The notes under the pieces are model-generated. The model was not told the DNA's origin and ran no database searches. It was given only the letters and a program-made list of their open reading frames with translations. Both the position numbers and the translations under genes were made by a program. 64,000 nt of DNA, taken from the NCBI GenBank assembly GCA_003149935.1, contig QAMH01000010.1, positions 124,001 through 188,000 on the forward strand, given 5' to 3'. This document shows, piece after piece, positions 1-9,128 of the stretch (its first letter is position 1; each line of letters begins with the position of its first letter). The stretch comes from Coriobacteriia bacterium. Lineage in GTDB: Bacteria > Actinomycetota > Coriobacteriia > Coriobacteriales > QAMH01.

Positions 1-341
1 GTAATGCCAAAGGGCTTGCCAATTCCGCAGAACATGCGGTCCTGGAAGGCACGCAGCTGCGCAGGGAAGTTGTAGAAATACATGGGTGTCGCGTACACGA
101 TCACATCCGCCTCGTGCAGCAGCGGGTAGAACTTCTGCATGTCGTCTTTCTGCACGCACTCCCCGTCGTGCGAAAAACAGTACTCGCAGGCCATGCAACC
201 CGAGATCTTCGCATGCCCAACGCTAATGCGCGTGACCTCATTGCCCGCCTCGAGCGCACCGCGTTCGAACCAATCGGCAAGTATGCTCGAGTTCCCGCCT
301 TCGCGCGGGCTCGCATGAACAAGCAGGATATTCTTCGACAT
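1..341 (-). CDS. NADPH-dependent FMN reductase / iron-sulfur flavoprotein-like protein (partial)
   Basis: The reading frame starts at an ATG at 341 and runs off the left edge after about 113 codons. The N-terminus reads MSKNILLVHASPREGGNSS, the phosphate-binding loop of flavodoxin-fold NADPH-dependent FMN reductases. It is followed by a cysteine-rich stretch (C-x2-C-x2-C-x6-C) and a QKDDM segment, then an A-T-P-M-Y-F loop that normally contacts the flavin. The cysteines recall iron-sulfur flavoproteins, which move electrons with FMN and sometimes an FeS cluster in the cytoplasm. The C-terminal half is missing, so cluster binding and partner are undecided. It is divergent from the TRAP genes to its right. 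Confidence 0.8.
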   Translation of the reverse strand, partial: MSKNILLVHASPREGGNSSILADWFERGALEAGNEVTRISVGHAKISGCMACEYCFSHDGECVQKDDMQKFYPLLHEADVIVYATPMYFYNFPAQLRAFQDRMFCGIGKPFGI

Positions 342-475
342 GATGGCTCCCCGTCCTTATCATCGCCTCGACAACATACGCTGGCGTAATTATACGTCTA
401 AAACGATAAAGCGAGACAGGAAGCGCGGGGGCTAATCGCCCTTTTCCCGCCACCAAACTGTAATCTGTTTCTTTA

Positions 476-510
476 ATGAAACATTTCATCCACAAGATTG
501 CAGATATAAT
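476..510 (+). promoter_or_regulatory. Candidate promoter with overlapping palindrome ahead of the TRAP genes
   Basis: In the 237-base gap between the two divergent genes there is a TATAAT hexamer at 505-510. A 14-base perfect palindrome, ATGAAACATTTCAT, lies at 476-489 and covers the expected -35 position. A regulator bound there could control the transporter. No transcription start is known; this is read from sequence only. Confidence 0.4.
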
Positions 511-578
511 GCATAGAGTTTCTCATGTATGCCCGAATCATGCATGATTTGTCCCCGGAGGGAAGAGGAGAGTTTAAC

Positions 579-1589
579 GTGAAAATGAAGAAGAAGGGGC
601 TTGTCTCCATCGTAGGCGTTCTCGCCTTGGCCATGGCACTTTCGTTTGCCCTGGTTGGATGCGGCGGCTCCGGCAACTCGAGCGCTAGCTCCAGCGCAGA
701 CAACGGCGGCAGCCTGCGTTTCGTGACCGGCGGCGAGTCGGGCACCTACTACGCCTTCGGCTCCGTCATCGCCCAGCATGCGACCAACAACACCGATGTT
801 AGCGTCACGGCTGCCTCGAGCGGCGGCTCGCAGGCTAACATCCAGGAGCTCGAGGACGGCACTGCCGAGCTCGGCTTCGCCCAGTCCGACGTCATGGCAT
901 ACGCCTATGACGGCACCAACCTGTTCGAGGGCAAGCCCGTCACCACCTTCTCCACGCTCGGCGCCCTGTATCAGGAGCAGGTCCAGATCGTGACTTGCGA
1001 TCCCAGCATCACCTCTGTTGCAGACCTCGCAGGCAAGAACGTCTCCATCGGTGCTGCAGGCTCGGGTGTGTACTTCAATGCCATCGACATCCTGGGCGCC
1101 TACGGCCTCAGCGAGAGTGACATCAACCCGACCTATCAGAGCTTCGGCGATTCTGCTGACGCCCTCAAGGACGGCAAGATTGATGCTGCCTTCATCGTCG
1201 CCGGCGCTCCCACCACCGCCATCACCGACCTGTCCACCACCAAGACCGCGTACCTGATCTCCCTTGACCAGGCACACATTCAGCAGCTGATCGCCGAGAA
1301 CAACTTCTACTCCGAGGCCGTCATTCCTGCTGGCACCTACGCTGGTCAGACCAATGATGTCGTCACCGTCGGTGTTGACGCCGTCATCATCGTCGACAAC
1401 GCTGTCTCCGAGGAGGATGTCTACGCCCTCACGGCTGACATCTTCGACAACGCTCCCGACCTCATCGAGAATCACGCCAAGTATGCCGAGATTAGCCTCG
1501 AGAAGGGCGCGTCCGTTGCCAGCGTTCCGTATCATCCCGGTGCCGCGAAGTACTTTGCAGAGAAGAACATCACTGTTCCCACGAAGTAG
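579..1589 (+). CDS. TAXI family TRAP transporter solute-binding lipoprotein
   Basis: This is the extracytoplasmic substrate-binding part of a tripartite ATP-independent (TRAP) importer of the TAXI class, which is driven by ion gradients. The GTG at 579 is chosen as start because GGAAGAGGAG lies 8 bases upstream; the frame is open from 525. The N-terminus is a lysine-rich signal peptide ending in a lipobox (LVGC, Cys28), followed by a Ser/Gly linker. The mature part opens with a TGGESGTYYAFGS segment typical of TAXI proteins. The protein is 336 residues, a normal length. TAXI ligands are often glutamate or dicarboxylates, but this one cannot be assigned. The fused permease follows 112 bases downstream. 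Confidence 0.9.
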   Translation: MKMKKKGLVSIVGVLALAMALSFALVGCGGSGNSSASSSADNGGSLRFVTGGESGTYYAFGSVIAQHATNNTDVSVTAASSGGSQANIQELEDGTAELGFAQSDVMAYAYDGTNLFEGKPVTTFSTLGALYQEQVQIVTCDPSITSVADLAGKNVSIGAAGSGVYFNAIDILGAYGLSESDINPTYQSFGDSADALKDGKIDAAFIVAGAPTTAITDLSTTKTAYLISLDQAHIQQLIAENNFYSEAVIPAGTYAGQTNDVVTVGVDAVIIVDNAVSEEDVYALTADIFDNAPDLIENHAKYAEISLEKGASVASVPYHPGAAKYFAEKNITVPTK

Positions 1590-1598
1590 TTTTGAGGT

Positions 1599-1617
1599 GA
1601 TGATCTTCTAGATCATC
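1599..1617 (+). promoter_or_regulatory. Short perfect hairpin after the TAXI gene
   Basis: GATGATCT (1599-1606) and AGATCATC (1610-1617) are complementary around a 3-base loop, starting 9 bases after the stop codon; T1598 and A1618 extend the pair to 9. There is no T-run, so it is more likely an mRNA 3'-end stabiliser or processing stop than an intrinsic terminator. Such a structure would raise binding-protein mRNA over permease mRNA. Confidence 0.5.
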
Positions 1618-1635
1618 AAGCGTTTTGAGTTAGGT

Positions 1636-1681
1636 CGAAGCCATGACGCGAGGGGTGCACCTGCCTTCCATCATGGCTTCG
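1636..1681 (+). promoter_or_regulatory. Second intergenic hairpin between binding protein and permease genes
   Basis: CGAAGCCATGA (1636-1646) is the exact reverse complement of TCATGGCTTCG (1671-1681), giving an 11-base-pair stem with a 24-base loop. It ends 20 bases before the permease start codon. A GCGTTTTGAG decamer occurs on both sides of it (1620-1629 and about 1683-1692). Two stacked hairpins between gene 1 and gene 2 fit differential expression within one operon. Confidence 0.5.
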
Positions 1682-1701
1682 GCGCGTTTTGAGGGGAAAC
1701 T

Positions 1702-3945
1702 ATGGTCGATAGGGTCAAGAGAAGGATACAGAGGAAGAAAACCGGCGTGCCGCCCACTGCGCAGCAAGACGTCGATGTTCGCGAGACCGTCGTAGATCTC
1801 GAACCCCATCCCGACGCCCCAGACCAGACCAAAACCGGCAGTTTCAAGGCCATTGAGGACTCCGACCTCATCGGCGAGGAAATCGAGACCGGCATCGCGA
1901 CCGAAGAGGGCGCGGACATCATCATGGACAAGGACACGGCCCCCGTCGAGAGCGACGAGGCCGAGCAGATTCTGCGCAAGTTCGACCGCGAGTCAAACAC
2001 GCGCATCTGGGAAGGTGTCCCCAAGATTATCGTCAGGGCCATCATGGCCATCTTCTCGGTCTATTGCATCGGCATGACCTTGTTCAGCACGGCGCTTCCC
2101 GAGGTTAGGCTTACGCTCTTCCTCGGCTGCATCGTCGTCATCGGCTTTCTCGTATACCCCGCCAACAAGAAGAAGGTTCGCACCAACTACATCCCCTGGT
2201 ATGACATCTTGCTCATGATCATCGGAGCGGCCTGCTTCTTTTACTTCGCGTTCAACGCGTTGCCCATCATCAAACTCGGCACGCGCATCGACGAAGTCAT
2301 GGTCATCATCGGCATCGTGGGCGTTCTCATCGTCGCCGAGCTTTGCCGCCGCAGTGTCGGCCTTCCCATCATCTTCGTGGTAGGCGCGTTGCTCATCTAC
2401 GCGTTCTACTTCTTTGTCGTTGATCGCGGCATGGACCTCATGCTCGCCTTGCGCACCGTCGTCTATCGCATGTTCTACACGACAAACGGCATCATCGGCA
2501 CGCCCATCAACGTTTGCTACACCTACATCGTGCTCTTCATCATCTTCGGTGCCTTCCTCGAGCGCACGGGCATCGCGGGCTTCTTCATCTCGTTCGCCAA
2601 TCGTCTCGCTGGCTGGTCGAGCGGTGGCGCCGCCAAGGTCGCCGTCATCTCGAGTGCCCTGTGCGGCATGGTGAGCGGCTCGTCCGTCGGCAATACCGTC
2701 ACGACGGGTTCCGTCACCATCCCCATGATGAAGAAGACCGGCTATCGGCCCGAGTTTGCCGGTGCCGTCGAGGCGGCATCGTCGACAGGCGGTCAGATCA
2801 TGCCCCCCATCATGGGCGCTGCCGCATTCCTCATGGCCGAGTACATGGGCATTCCCTACATCGAGGTTGCCGCCAAGGCCATCATCCCCGCCCTGCTCTA
2901 CTTCACGGGCATCTTCCTTGCCGTGCATCTCGAGGCCAAGAAGCTCCAGCTCAAGGGCATTCCGCGCAAGGAGCTTCCCAAGTGGAGCTACCTCGCCAAG
3001 AACTGCTACCTCGTCATCCCGCTCGTGCTGCTCGTCTGGCTCGTCGCCTCGGGCGCACGCACCATGGCCGTCTCGGCCGCCATCTCGATTGTCGGCGCCT
3101 TCGTCATCGGCTTCATCAACTTCTTCGTGACCGGCGTCAAGGAGCGTTCCGAGGACCAGACCGTTGGCAGCGTCTTCGTCGACTCGCTCAAGGTGGCACT
3201 GGCCACAGGCTACGACGCGCTCATCGCCGGCGCTCGCAGCTGCGTCTCCGTGGCCGTCGCCTGCGCAATGGCCGGTCTCATCGCTGGCTGCATCACCGTC
3301 ACGGGCCTCGCAGGCACGCTCATCAACGCCATCGTCAATTTCGCCGGTGACGCGACCATGGTTGGCCTCGTGCTCACCATGCTGTGCTGCATCATCCTCG
3401 GCATGGGCGTCCCCACCACGGCAAACTACTGCATCATGGCCTCCACCTGCGCCCCGATTCTCATCCAACTCGGAATCCCGGCCGTGGCTGCGCACTTCTT
3501 CGTCTTCTACTTCGGCATCGTGGCCGACATCACGCCGCCTGTCGCGCTGGCGGCATATGCGGGCAGCGCCATCGCCAAGTCAAATCCGATGAAGACGGCT
3601 TTCACGGCAAGCAAGATCGCCATCGCAGCCTTCATCGTTCCCTACATCTTCGCGTTCAATCCCATCATGTTGCTTGATGGGATGAGCAATTGGTGGGAGA
3701 TCATCATCCCCATCATCACGTCGCTTGTGGGCCTCTTCGGCATTGCCGCCGGCCTCAATGGCAACCTGTTCGAGCGAATACCCATGCTCCTGCGCATCGT
3801 CCTTATCGCCGGCGGCCTCGCGCTCATGATTCCCGAGTCGATCACGGATATCATCGGCATCGCGATCATCGTCGTCGTCTTCGTCATCCAATACGGAGTG
3901 GCCCGAAAAAATCGGGTTGATAAGCCCAAGGAAACTGATGCATAG
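1702..3945 (+). CDS. TRAP transporter fused permease (DctQ-DctM type)
   Basis: This 747-residue protein fuses the small (4-helix) and large (12-helix) membrane subunits of a TRAP importer and works with the TAXI lipoprotein just upstream. The large-subunit part carries the GMVSGSSVGNTVTTG and GGQIMPPIMGAAAF segments characteristic of DctM-like permeases, and GMGVPTTANY in the second half. GAGGGG lies just before the ATG. Unusual for the family is a hydrophilic, very acidic cytoplasmic N-terminal extension of roughly 110 residues before the first helix. The substrate is unknown. Confidence 0.92.
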   Translation: MVDRVKRRIQRKKTGVPPTAQQDVDVRETVVDLEPHPDAPDQTKTGSFKAIEDSDLIGEEIETGIATEEGADIIMDKDTAPVESDEAEQILRKFDRESNTRIWEGVPKIIVRAIMAIFSVYCIGMTLFSTALPEVRLTLFLGCIVVIGFLVYPANKKKVRTNYIPWYDILLMIIGAACFFYFAFNALPIIKLGTRIDEVMVIIGIVGVLIVAELCRRSVGLPIIFVVGALLIYAFYFFVVDRGMDLMLALRTVVYRMFYTTNGIIGTPINVCYTYIVLFIIFGAFLERTGIAGFFISFANRLAGWSSGGAAKVAVISSALCGMVSGSSVGNTVTTGSVTIPMMKKTGYRPEFAGAVEAASSTGGQIMPPIMGAAAFLMAEYMGIPYIEVAAKAIIPALLYFTGIFLAVHLEAKKLQLKGIPRKELPKWSYLAKNCYLVIPLVLLVWLVASGARTMAVSAAISIVGAFVIGFINFFVTGVKERSEDQTVGSVFVDSLKVALATGYDALIAGARSCVSVAVACAMAGLIAGCITVTGLAGTLINAIVNFAGDATMVGLVLTMLCCIILGMGVPTTANYCIMASTCAPILIQLGIPAVAAHFFVFYFGIVADITPPVALAAYAGSAIAKSNPMKTAFTASKIAIAAFIVPYIFAFNPIMLLDGMSNWWEIIIPIITSLVGLFGIAAGLNGNLFERIPMLLRIVLIAGGLALMIPESITDIIGIAIIVVVFVIQYGVARKNRVDKPKETDA

Positions 3946-3960
3946 GAACGGTATCATTAC

Positions 3961-3983
3961 AGCCCCCGGAAAAACCGGGGGCT
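3961..3983 (+). terminator. Intrinsic terminator of the TRAP operon
   Basis: AGCCCCCGG and CCGGGGGCT form a perfect 9-base-pair GC-rich stem around a 5-A loop, followed by TTGTTGT. It lies 15 bases after the permease stop and separates the TRAP operon from the CDF transporter gene. Confidence 0.8.
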
Positions 3984-4016
3984 TGTTGTAAACGCGCACA
4001 AAGACGACGAGGATAC

Positions 4017-4913
4017 ATGACAGCAGACGCAAACAACCCGAAACTCGACGAGGACAAGGTCATCCGCAAGCTCTCGCTTGTGGGTATCGTCGGCAACGTC
4101 TTTCTATCGGCGTTCAAGTTCTTCGCGGGCATCATTGGCAATTCGAGCGCCATGGTTTCCGACGCCGTCCACTCGCTCTCTGACGTCTTCGCGACCTTCA
4201 TCGCCTTCCTCGGCGTCAAGTTCGGGCGACGCGCCGCAGACGCATCGCACCCCTACGGGCACGAGCGCATCGAGAGCCTTGCCGCCATTGCGCTCGGCCT
4301 CATTCTGCTGGTGACGGGTATTGGCATCGGCTGGGTCGGCCTCGAGAAGATCATCGCGGGCAACTACGAAAGCCTGCCCATCCCCGGCATGATTGCCCTC
4401 ATCGCCGCCATCGTCTCCATCGCCGTCAAGGAAGGCATGTTCTGGTACACGCGTCACTGGGCGCGCGCCATTCGCTCATCGGCCTTCGAGGCAGACGCCT
4501 GGCATCATCGCTCCGATGCGATGAGCTCGGTCGGTGCGCTCATTGGCGTCGGCGGGTCAATGCTCGGCTACCCCGTACTCGATCCCATCGCCAGCGTCGT
4601 CATCTGCCTGTTCATCCTCAAGCAGGGCATCTCGATCATCTACGACGCCCTGAAGAAGATGATCGACACCTCATGCGGTCCGCAATTCGAGAAAGAGATC
4701 CGCGGGCTCGTCGATAGTGAAGACCAGGTAGAGCGCATCGACGTGCTGCGCACGCGCATGTTCGGTGACAAGGTATACGTCGACATGGAGATTGCAATAG
4801 ACGGATCGATGCAGCTAACGGATGCCCATGCCATCGCCGAGCGCGTCCACGACGATATCGAGCATGCCTTCCCCGAGGTCAAGCACGTCATGATTCACGT
4901 CAATCCCGCGTAG
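4017..4913 (+). CDS. Cation diffusion facilitator (CDF) family metal transporter
   Basis: The protein exports divalent metals (Zn, Fe, Mn or Co) from the cytoplasm in exchange for protons. It has 298 residues, the usual length. The membrane part holds the two CDF metal-site signatures: D49/H52/D56 in SDAVHSLSD (helix 2) and H/D in HHRSDAMSS (helix 5). The last ~85 residues form the cytoplasmic dimerisation domain ending in a VKHVMIHVNP strand. The metal cannot be told from the sequence. The next gene begins 15 bases later, so the two are probably co-transcribed. Confidence 0.92.
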   Translation: MTADANNPKLDEDKVIRKLSLVGIVGNVFLSAFKFFAGIIGNSSAMVSDAVHSLSDVFATFIAFLGVKFGRRAADASHPYGHERIESLAAIALGLILLVTGIGIGWVGLEKIIAGNYESLPIPGMIALIAAIVSIAVKEGMFWYTRHWARAIRSSAFEADAWHHRSDAMSSVGALIGVGGSMLGYPVLDPIASVVICLFILKQGISIIYDALKKMIDTSCGPQFEKEIRGLVDSEDQVERIDVLRTRMFGDKVYVDMEIAIDGSMQLTDAHAIAERVHDDIEHAFPEVKHVMIHVNPA

Positions 4914-4928
4914 GAAAAGGTTACGACC

Positions 4929-6122
4929 ATGCCGTACATGACAGATTACCTCGCAGAGCAGTTCGCCCCGTTCGAGAGAATGCCCTTCTGCACGCTCGAC
5001 GCTACCGTGCTCTCGCAAATCGCCATGATCCACGCCAAGGACGTCATGCCACTGCTTCCCGATGACGTGAACCAGAGGGGACTGCACGCATTGCTCAAAC
5101 CTCGTACGCGCGGTGTCATCTTCTCGCAGATGCTCCAGGCCGAACACTATCCGGTCATGTTCTCCAACCTGCTCGATCCGGCGAAGGCTGCGGGCGCGTT
5201 GCTCGGCATAGCGGCCAGTCCGCGCTTTCGCGACATGACGGCACTCAACTACCACGCCGTCTTCGACACGATGCGGCAAACCCAGTTTGGCGCCATGACC
5301 TTCGTCTACAAGGACATGTTCACCTGCGTGTCTTTCCGTGGAACCGACACCTCGACCATCGGATGGCGCGAGGACTTCAACATGGCCTTCACGATGCCCG
5401 TCCCCGCGCAGGATCTCGCGGTGGAGTACCTCGAGACCGTCGCCAACCAGACGCACCTGCCCGAAAAACTCTATGTCATCGGCCATTCCAAGGGCGGCAA
5501 TCTTGCCGAATACGCGGCACTTCGCTGCTCGACCGACGTACAGGAGCGCATCGAATGCGTCTACAACCTCGATGGTCCCGGATTCAAGGCGGGCACCTTC
5601 ACGCAAGCGGATTACGCCCCACTAGCAGGCAAACTCACGAAGGTCGTCCCCGAGGAATCGCTCGTCGGCATCATGCTCGAATCCGAAGCGCCCGTCCACG
5701 TGGCGAAAAGCAATGCCAGCGGGCTCGACCAGCACAGCGCGTTTACCTGGCAGGTCAACGACGAGCTGACCGACTTCGTCTACCTGCCCTCCCTGCCCAA
5801 GGCAACGCAGGTCACGGCCAAGACGTTGCATGCGTGGCTATCTGACTATGACGACGAACAGCGCGAGCAGATCGTGGACGCGTTCTTCAAGGCCGTCCAG
5901 GCCTCGGGTGCGGAAAACCCCGTCGAGATACTCAACGGGGGATCGAAGGGACTTTCGCTTCTGCTCGAGGCATCGCGCAAGGTCGACCGCGCCGACCGCA
6001 CGGTCCTGCTCACGGCCGTGCGCTCCTTCGTCAAGGCGCTCTCGCAATACGCGGATGGTACGCTCGGCTTTGCCGCGAGCGCGATGAGCAATATCGCCGA
6101 TAAGCTCGCGCCAGAGAAGTAG
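4929..6122 (+). CDS. DUF2974 (Mbeg1-like) lipase-fold protein
   Basis: This 397-residue cytoplasmic protein contains an alpha/beta-hydrolase core of the lipase class 3 type. A VSFRGTD segment around residue 135 forms the oxyanion-hole strand, and the nucleophile elbow GHSKGG has the serine at residue 187. Proteins of this DUF2974 group are common in gut Firmicutes and Actinobacteria, but the natural substrate is unknown. No signal peptide is visible. The C-terminal ~120 residues are helical and may form a separate domain. The call rests on the motif pair and overall layout. Confidence 0.8.
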   Translation: MPYMTDYLAEQFAPFERMPFCTLDATVLSQIAMIHAKDVMPLLPDDVNQRGLHALLKPRTRGVIFSQMLQAEHYPVMFSNLLDPAKAAGALLGIAASPRFRDMTALNYHAVFDTMRQTQFGAMTFVYKDMFTCVSFRGTDTSTIGWREDFNMAFTMPVPAQDLAVEYLETVANQTHLPEKLYVIGHSKGGNLAEYAALRCSTDVQERIECVYNLDGPGFKAGTFTQADYAPLAGKLTKVVPEESLVGIMLESEAPVHVAKSNASGLDQHSAFTWQVNDELTDFVYLPSLPKATQVTAKTLHAWLSDYDDEQREQIVDAFFKAVQASGAENPVEILNGGSKGLSLLLEASRKVDRADRTVLLTAVRSFVKALSQYADGTLGFAASAMSNIADKLAPEK

Positions 6123-6142
6123 CGGCCTCTCAGCGCGCGCCC

Positions 6143-7120
6143 TTACGCCTCGTCTACTTGACTTGCCCCACGGCCGAAGAGCTCGTTCCAATCACTCGCG
6201 GCGAGGATCGTACCGCCGAGGATGACGACGCAGCACACGATCGACGCAATCGTGGGCACCGTACCCTGCAAGACGAACGCGAACAGCACCGCCCATGCCG
6301 AATAGCTGATGTTGAGCGCCATGGACTTGGCAGCCCCCAGCGGCGAGCTGATGGACTTGTAGTAGAAGAGGTACGAGGTCGTGCCCGCCAGAGCAGCTAG
6401 GGCGACAACGCCCGTGGCCAGCGACGGGATGGCACCTGCCGTGAACGCCCAGGCGCCAAACGCGGGAAGCACGATGATGGCATAGACGAGCGCGCTCGTG
6501 GTCTCGCGAATCTGAAGCGCCGTCTCGTTGTCGACGGCGTCATCGCGCATGCCCCAGCCGCACAGCACCGCCTCGCTTCCCCATCCGAGCACGCAGGCAG
6601 CAGCGCCCACGAGGCCGAGCACGGGATCGCCCGCCGTCTCGGCATCGGTCAAGGACAGCACGCCCATGGCCACGATGCCGCCGAGTGCGCAGGCAAACGC
6701 CACAAGCTGCCGTGCGCTCATGCGCTCCTTCAGGATGATGAAGGCCAGGATCGCGCCCACTGCCGGATAGAAGGCCGAGATGATGGCCGTATAGCCCGCG
6801 CCGATGTTGTTGATCGCGATCACGTAGCCCGTCATGCCGATGGGTCCGCCCAGAAGCGCGCCGAGGATGACCACCTTGCCGCTGCGTGTGCGCAACGCCG
6901 CCCAGGTGTCCTTGAGACGACCTCGCACGCCCATGTAGAGCGCGAGCCATATCGCGCAGAAGATGTCATGCAGGGCCGAAGACGCAATCGCGGCAAACGC
7001 AAACGCCTCGAGCGTGCCGATATACGGCGACATGGTGAGCGCGATGCCGAGGATGACCGTGTCGAGTCCCCAGAGCACACCGCTCGTCAAGCCGTACTTC
7101 ACCTTGTTGAACGCACCCAT
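6143..7120 (-). CDS. LicB-like DMT/EamA family permease (probable choline uptake)
   Basis: This is a ten-helix drug/metabolite transporter family protein of 325 residues. It carries the GALLGGPIGM segment and the AFYPAVGAILAF/LKERMS region that recur in LicB choline permeases. GAGGAGG lies just before the ATG at 7120. It follows, 30 bases downstream on the same strand, a LicC-LicA fusion gene, reproducing the licB neighbourhood of Haemophilus and Streptococcus. The likely role is import of choline for phosphocholine attachment to surface glycans. EamA proteins have many substrates, so the choline assignment depends on context. Confidence 0.75.
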   Translation of the reverse strand: MGAFNKVKYGLTSGVLWGLDTVILGIALTMSPYIGTLEAFAFAAIASSALHDIFCAIWLALYMGVRGRLKDTWAALRTRSGKVVILGALLGGPIGMTGYVIAINNIGAGYTAIISAFYPAVGAILAFIILKERMSARQLVAFACALGGIVAMGVLSLTDAETAGDPVLGLVGAAACVLGWGSEAVLCGWGMRDDAVDNETALQIRETTSALVYAIIVLPAFGAWAFTAGAIPSLATGVVALAALAGTTSYLFYYKSISSPLGAAKSMALNISYSAWAVLFAFVLQGTVPTIASIVCCVVILGGTILAASDWNELFGRGASQVDEA

Positions 7121-7144
7121 TCTATTTCCTCCTCGTGCCCTACC

Positions 7145-7163
7145 GGAGCGCTAGACGCGCTCC
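7145..7163. promoter_or_regulatory. Hairpin spanning the licC/A stop codon
   Basis: GGAGCGC-TAGAC-GCGCTCC is a perfect 7-base-pair stem that includes the stop codon of the fusion gene. It may couple or limit translation into the permease gene 30 bases on. There is no T-run. Confidence 0.3.
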
Positions 7164-8974
7164 CCCCTCTCGTACCAGGGCAAAACCATGTTCAGATACC
7201 TTTTCGCGTACCGGTAGTAGATGTAGAGCCACTCGCCCACGACATCGCCTTCGGCCTCCTTCATGAGCGACCAGACGTACCAGCACCAGCCGGCAAACGC
7301 CACATACGCGAAGTTGTGGCGCAACTCCTCGAAGCTGGGCGCGCGGCCGAAGTAATACGCCAACGCCTGCTCTGCCTCCTCGACCGAGAGCTCGCAGCAT
7401 ACAGTGTACGTGCCAAAGTCACTCGCGTAATCCGACATGCCCGCATACTCCCAGTCGATGAGCGACATCTCGTCATCGGCGCCAACCAGGAAGTTCAGGT
7501 AGAAGAAGTCGTTGTGGCACAGGCAGCTATACGTCTCGTCGGCCTCGACGAACTCATGCAGGCGCTGCATGCACTCCGCCATCTCGGCAAAGCCCGGAAC
7601 GTCGATGACGCCCTCACGCGCACGCAGCAGCTCCTCGTAGCGCTTGGACTCGGCATAGAAGTCGAATTGCCGCTCGAGCGTCGCGCCCGACTCGTGCAGG
7701 GAGCGTGCCATCTGCATCGCGCGCTTGGTCTGGGCGGCGTCATGCGGGTCGAGCTGGGTGCAGTCGGCCACGAAGTGCGATATCTTCCACCCCGTCTGGG
7801 GGTCACCGGTAATGAAGGTGTTATCAAGACCCAGCTCGTGGGCGATGTGAAGGCCAGCGAGCTCGGCGTGCCGGTCGATGAGGTTCTCGGTTCCCACACC
7901 GGGATGCCGGTACACGTACTCGGCGTCGCCCACGCGCACATGGCACGAGAGGTTCGTGAGGCCTTGCTTGAGCGGATACACGTCGCAGATGTCCGTCTTC
8001 TTGCAGCCAAGTGCCGACACGATGTTGTCGAAGGCGAGCGAATCGACGTTCTCGATGAAATGCGGATCGAATTCGCGCAAATCGTCAAGCGCATCGAATT
8101 CGTGAATCATCTCGGCGGGATAGGGCCGCGCGACCATGTACAGCTCGTCGATGTGGTCGATGAACAGGTTCTCCCACAGCTTATCCGTCGTGGCGGGTAA
8201 GTCCCATTCATCGCGGATGATCTGGGCCATGCGCTGCGAGAACGGCTCGTCGAAGAACACATGCCCGAGCATGATCTGCGAATCCGCACCGCCAATGGTC
8301 ACGCCCACGATGCGATTCCTGGCACCCAGATGCACGCACCACTCGTCGGTTGCATCCTGCGCGTACTGCGTCGCGTAATAGGCGCCGTAGACATGCGATT
8401 CGAAGGGATTGTCGACGAAGTAGTTATCCGACGAACAGACATAAGTGCGTCCGAGCTTGTCGAGCACCGCCATGAGAGACGAGTGGTTGTTTCGCTTCGC
8501 GTAGTGTTCGTTCACGACGATGCGCACGTCGAAGAGCTCTTCCAGGTAGAAGAAGTACTCCTTCTTGTAGCCCACGACGACGGTGATGTCGTCGATACCG
8601 GCCTCCTTGAGCTGGCGAATCTGGCGCTCGATGAGCACCTCGTCGCGCACGCGGAGCAGCCCCTTGGGCTTCTCGTAAGAGATGGGCGCGAAGCGCGTCG
8701 AGAGCCCCGCAGCCAGAATGACCGCGTTGTCGACACGATACGGCTCGAGTGCCGCGATGCCTTGCTCCGTCACTTGCAAGCCCTCGGAAGCCGTCTTGTC
8801 GAGATCGCCACGCTCGATCAGCTGACGTGCCGCGGCATTCACCGTTCCCACAGAAAGCCCCGTGCACTCGGCAATCGAACGCTGGGAACCAAGCGGCTTC
8901 CGCGTGAGGCTCTGCAAGACGGAGAACTGGTTACGCGTCAGATCTCCTGCGCTCTTCTCATCTGTTGCCACCAT
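7151..8974 (-). CDS. Winged-helix / phosphocholine cytidylyltransferase (LicC-like) / choline kinase (LicA-like) fusion
   Basis: A 607-residue cytoplasmic protein with three parts. Residues ~8-75 are a MarR-like winged helix (SQRSIAECTGLSVGTVNAAA). Residues ~83-320 are a nucleotidyltransferase with AAGLSTRF and a KPKGLL segment. Residues ~330-600 are a choline-kinase fold with CHNDFFYLN (Brenner catalytic loop) and LIDWEY (metal-binding Asp). Together they would phosphorylate choline and activate it to CDP-choline. The start at 8974 is preferred because GAGAGG lies 6 bases upstream; the open frame reaches 9142. The downstream LicB-like permease supports the role. No licD transferase is in the window. 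Confidence 0.85.
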   Translation of the reverse strand: MVATDEKSAGDLTRNQFSVLQSLTRKPLGSQRSIAECTGLSVGTVNAAARQLIERGDLDKTASEGLQVTEQGIAALEPYRVDNAVILAAGLSTRFAPISYEKPKGLLRVRDEVLIERQIRQLKEAGIDDITVVVGYKKEYFFYLEELFDVRIVVNEHYAKRNNHSSLMAVLDKLGRTYVCSSDNYFVDNPFESHVYGAYYATQYAQDATDEWCVHLGARNRIVGVTIGGADSQIMLGHVFFDEPFSQRMAQIIRDEWDLPATTDKLWENLFIDHIDELYMVARPYPAEMIHEFDALDDLREFDPHFIENVDSLAFDNIVSALGCKKTDICDVYPLKQGLTNLSCHVRVGDAEYVYRHPGVGTENLIDRHAELAGLHIAHELGLDNTFITGDPQTGWKISHFVADCTQLDPHDAAQTKRAMQMARSLHESGATLERQFDFYAESKRYEELLRAREGVIDVPGFAEMAECMQRLHEFVEADETYSCLCHNDFFYLNFLVGADDEMSLIDWEYAGMSDYASDFGTYTVCCELSVEEAEQALAYYFGRAPSFEELRHNFAYVAFAGWCWYVWSLMKEAEGDVVGEWLYIYYRYAKRYLNMVLPWYERGERV

Positions 8975-9128
8975 ACGTCCTCTCAGATTTCGCATGGGCA
9001 TTTCGCCCGGATAAGGCAATGGTATCAGAGTTATGTTCAATTTCATACTATATATTGATTTATTGAACACTTCTGGCAGAGGAATGGTTTGGTGTACATC
9101 GTATTTCACAAAATGTGAAGCATTGTAT

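Noticed and set aside
486..1535. Long minus-strand open frame opposite the TAXI gene
   Set aside because: It is the antisense shadow of a high-GC gene with clear lipobox and family motifs; its translation is low-complexity Gly/Asp/Val with no motif.
1993..3495. 500-codon minus-strand frame opposite the TRAP permease
   Set aside because: Composition is Asp/Glu/His/Gly-rich antisense noise; the plus-strand permease has family signatures.
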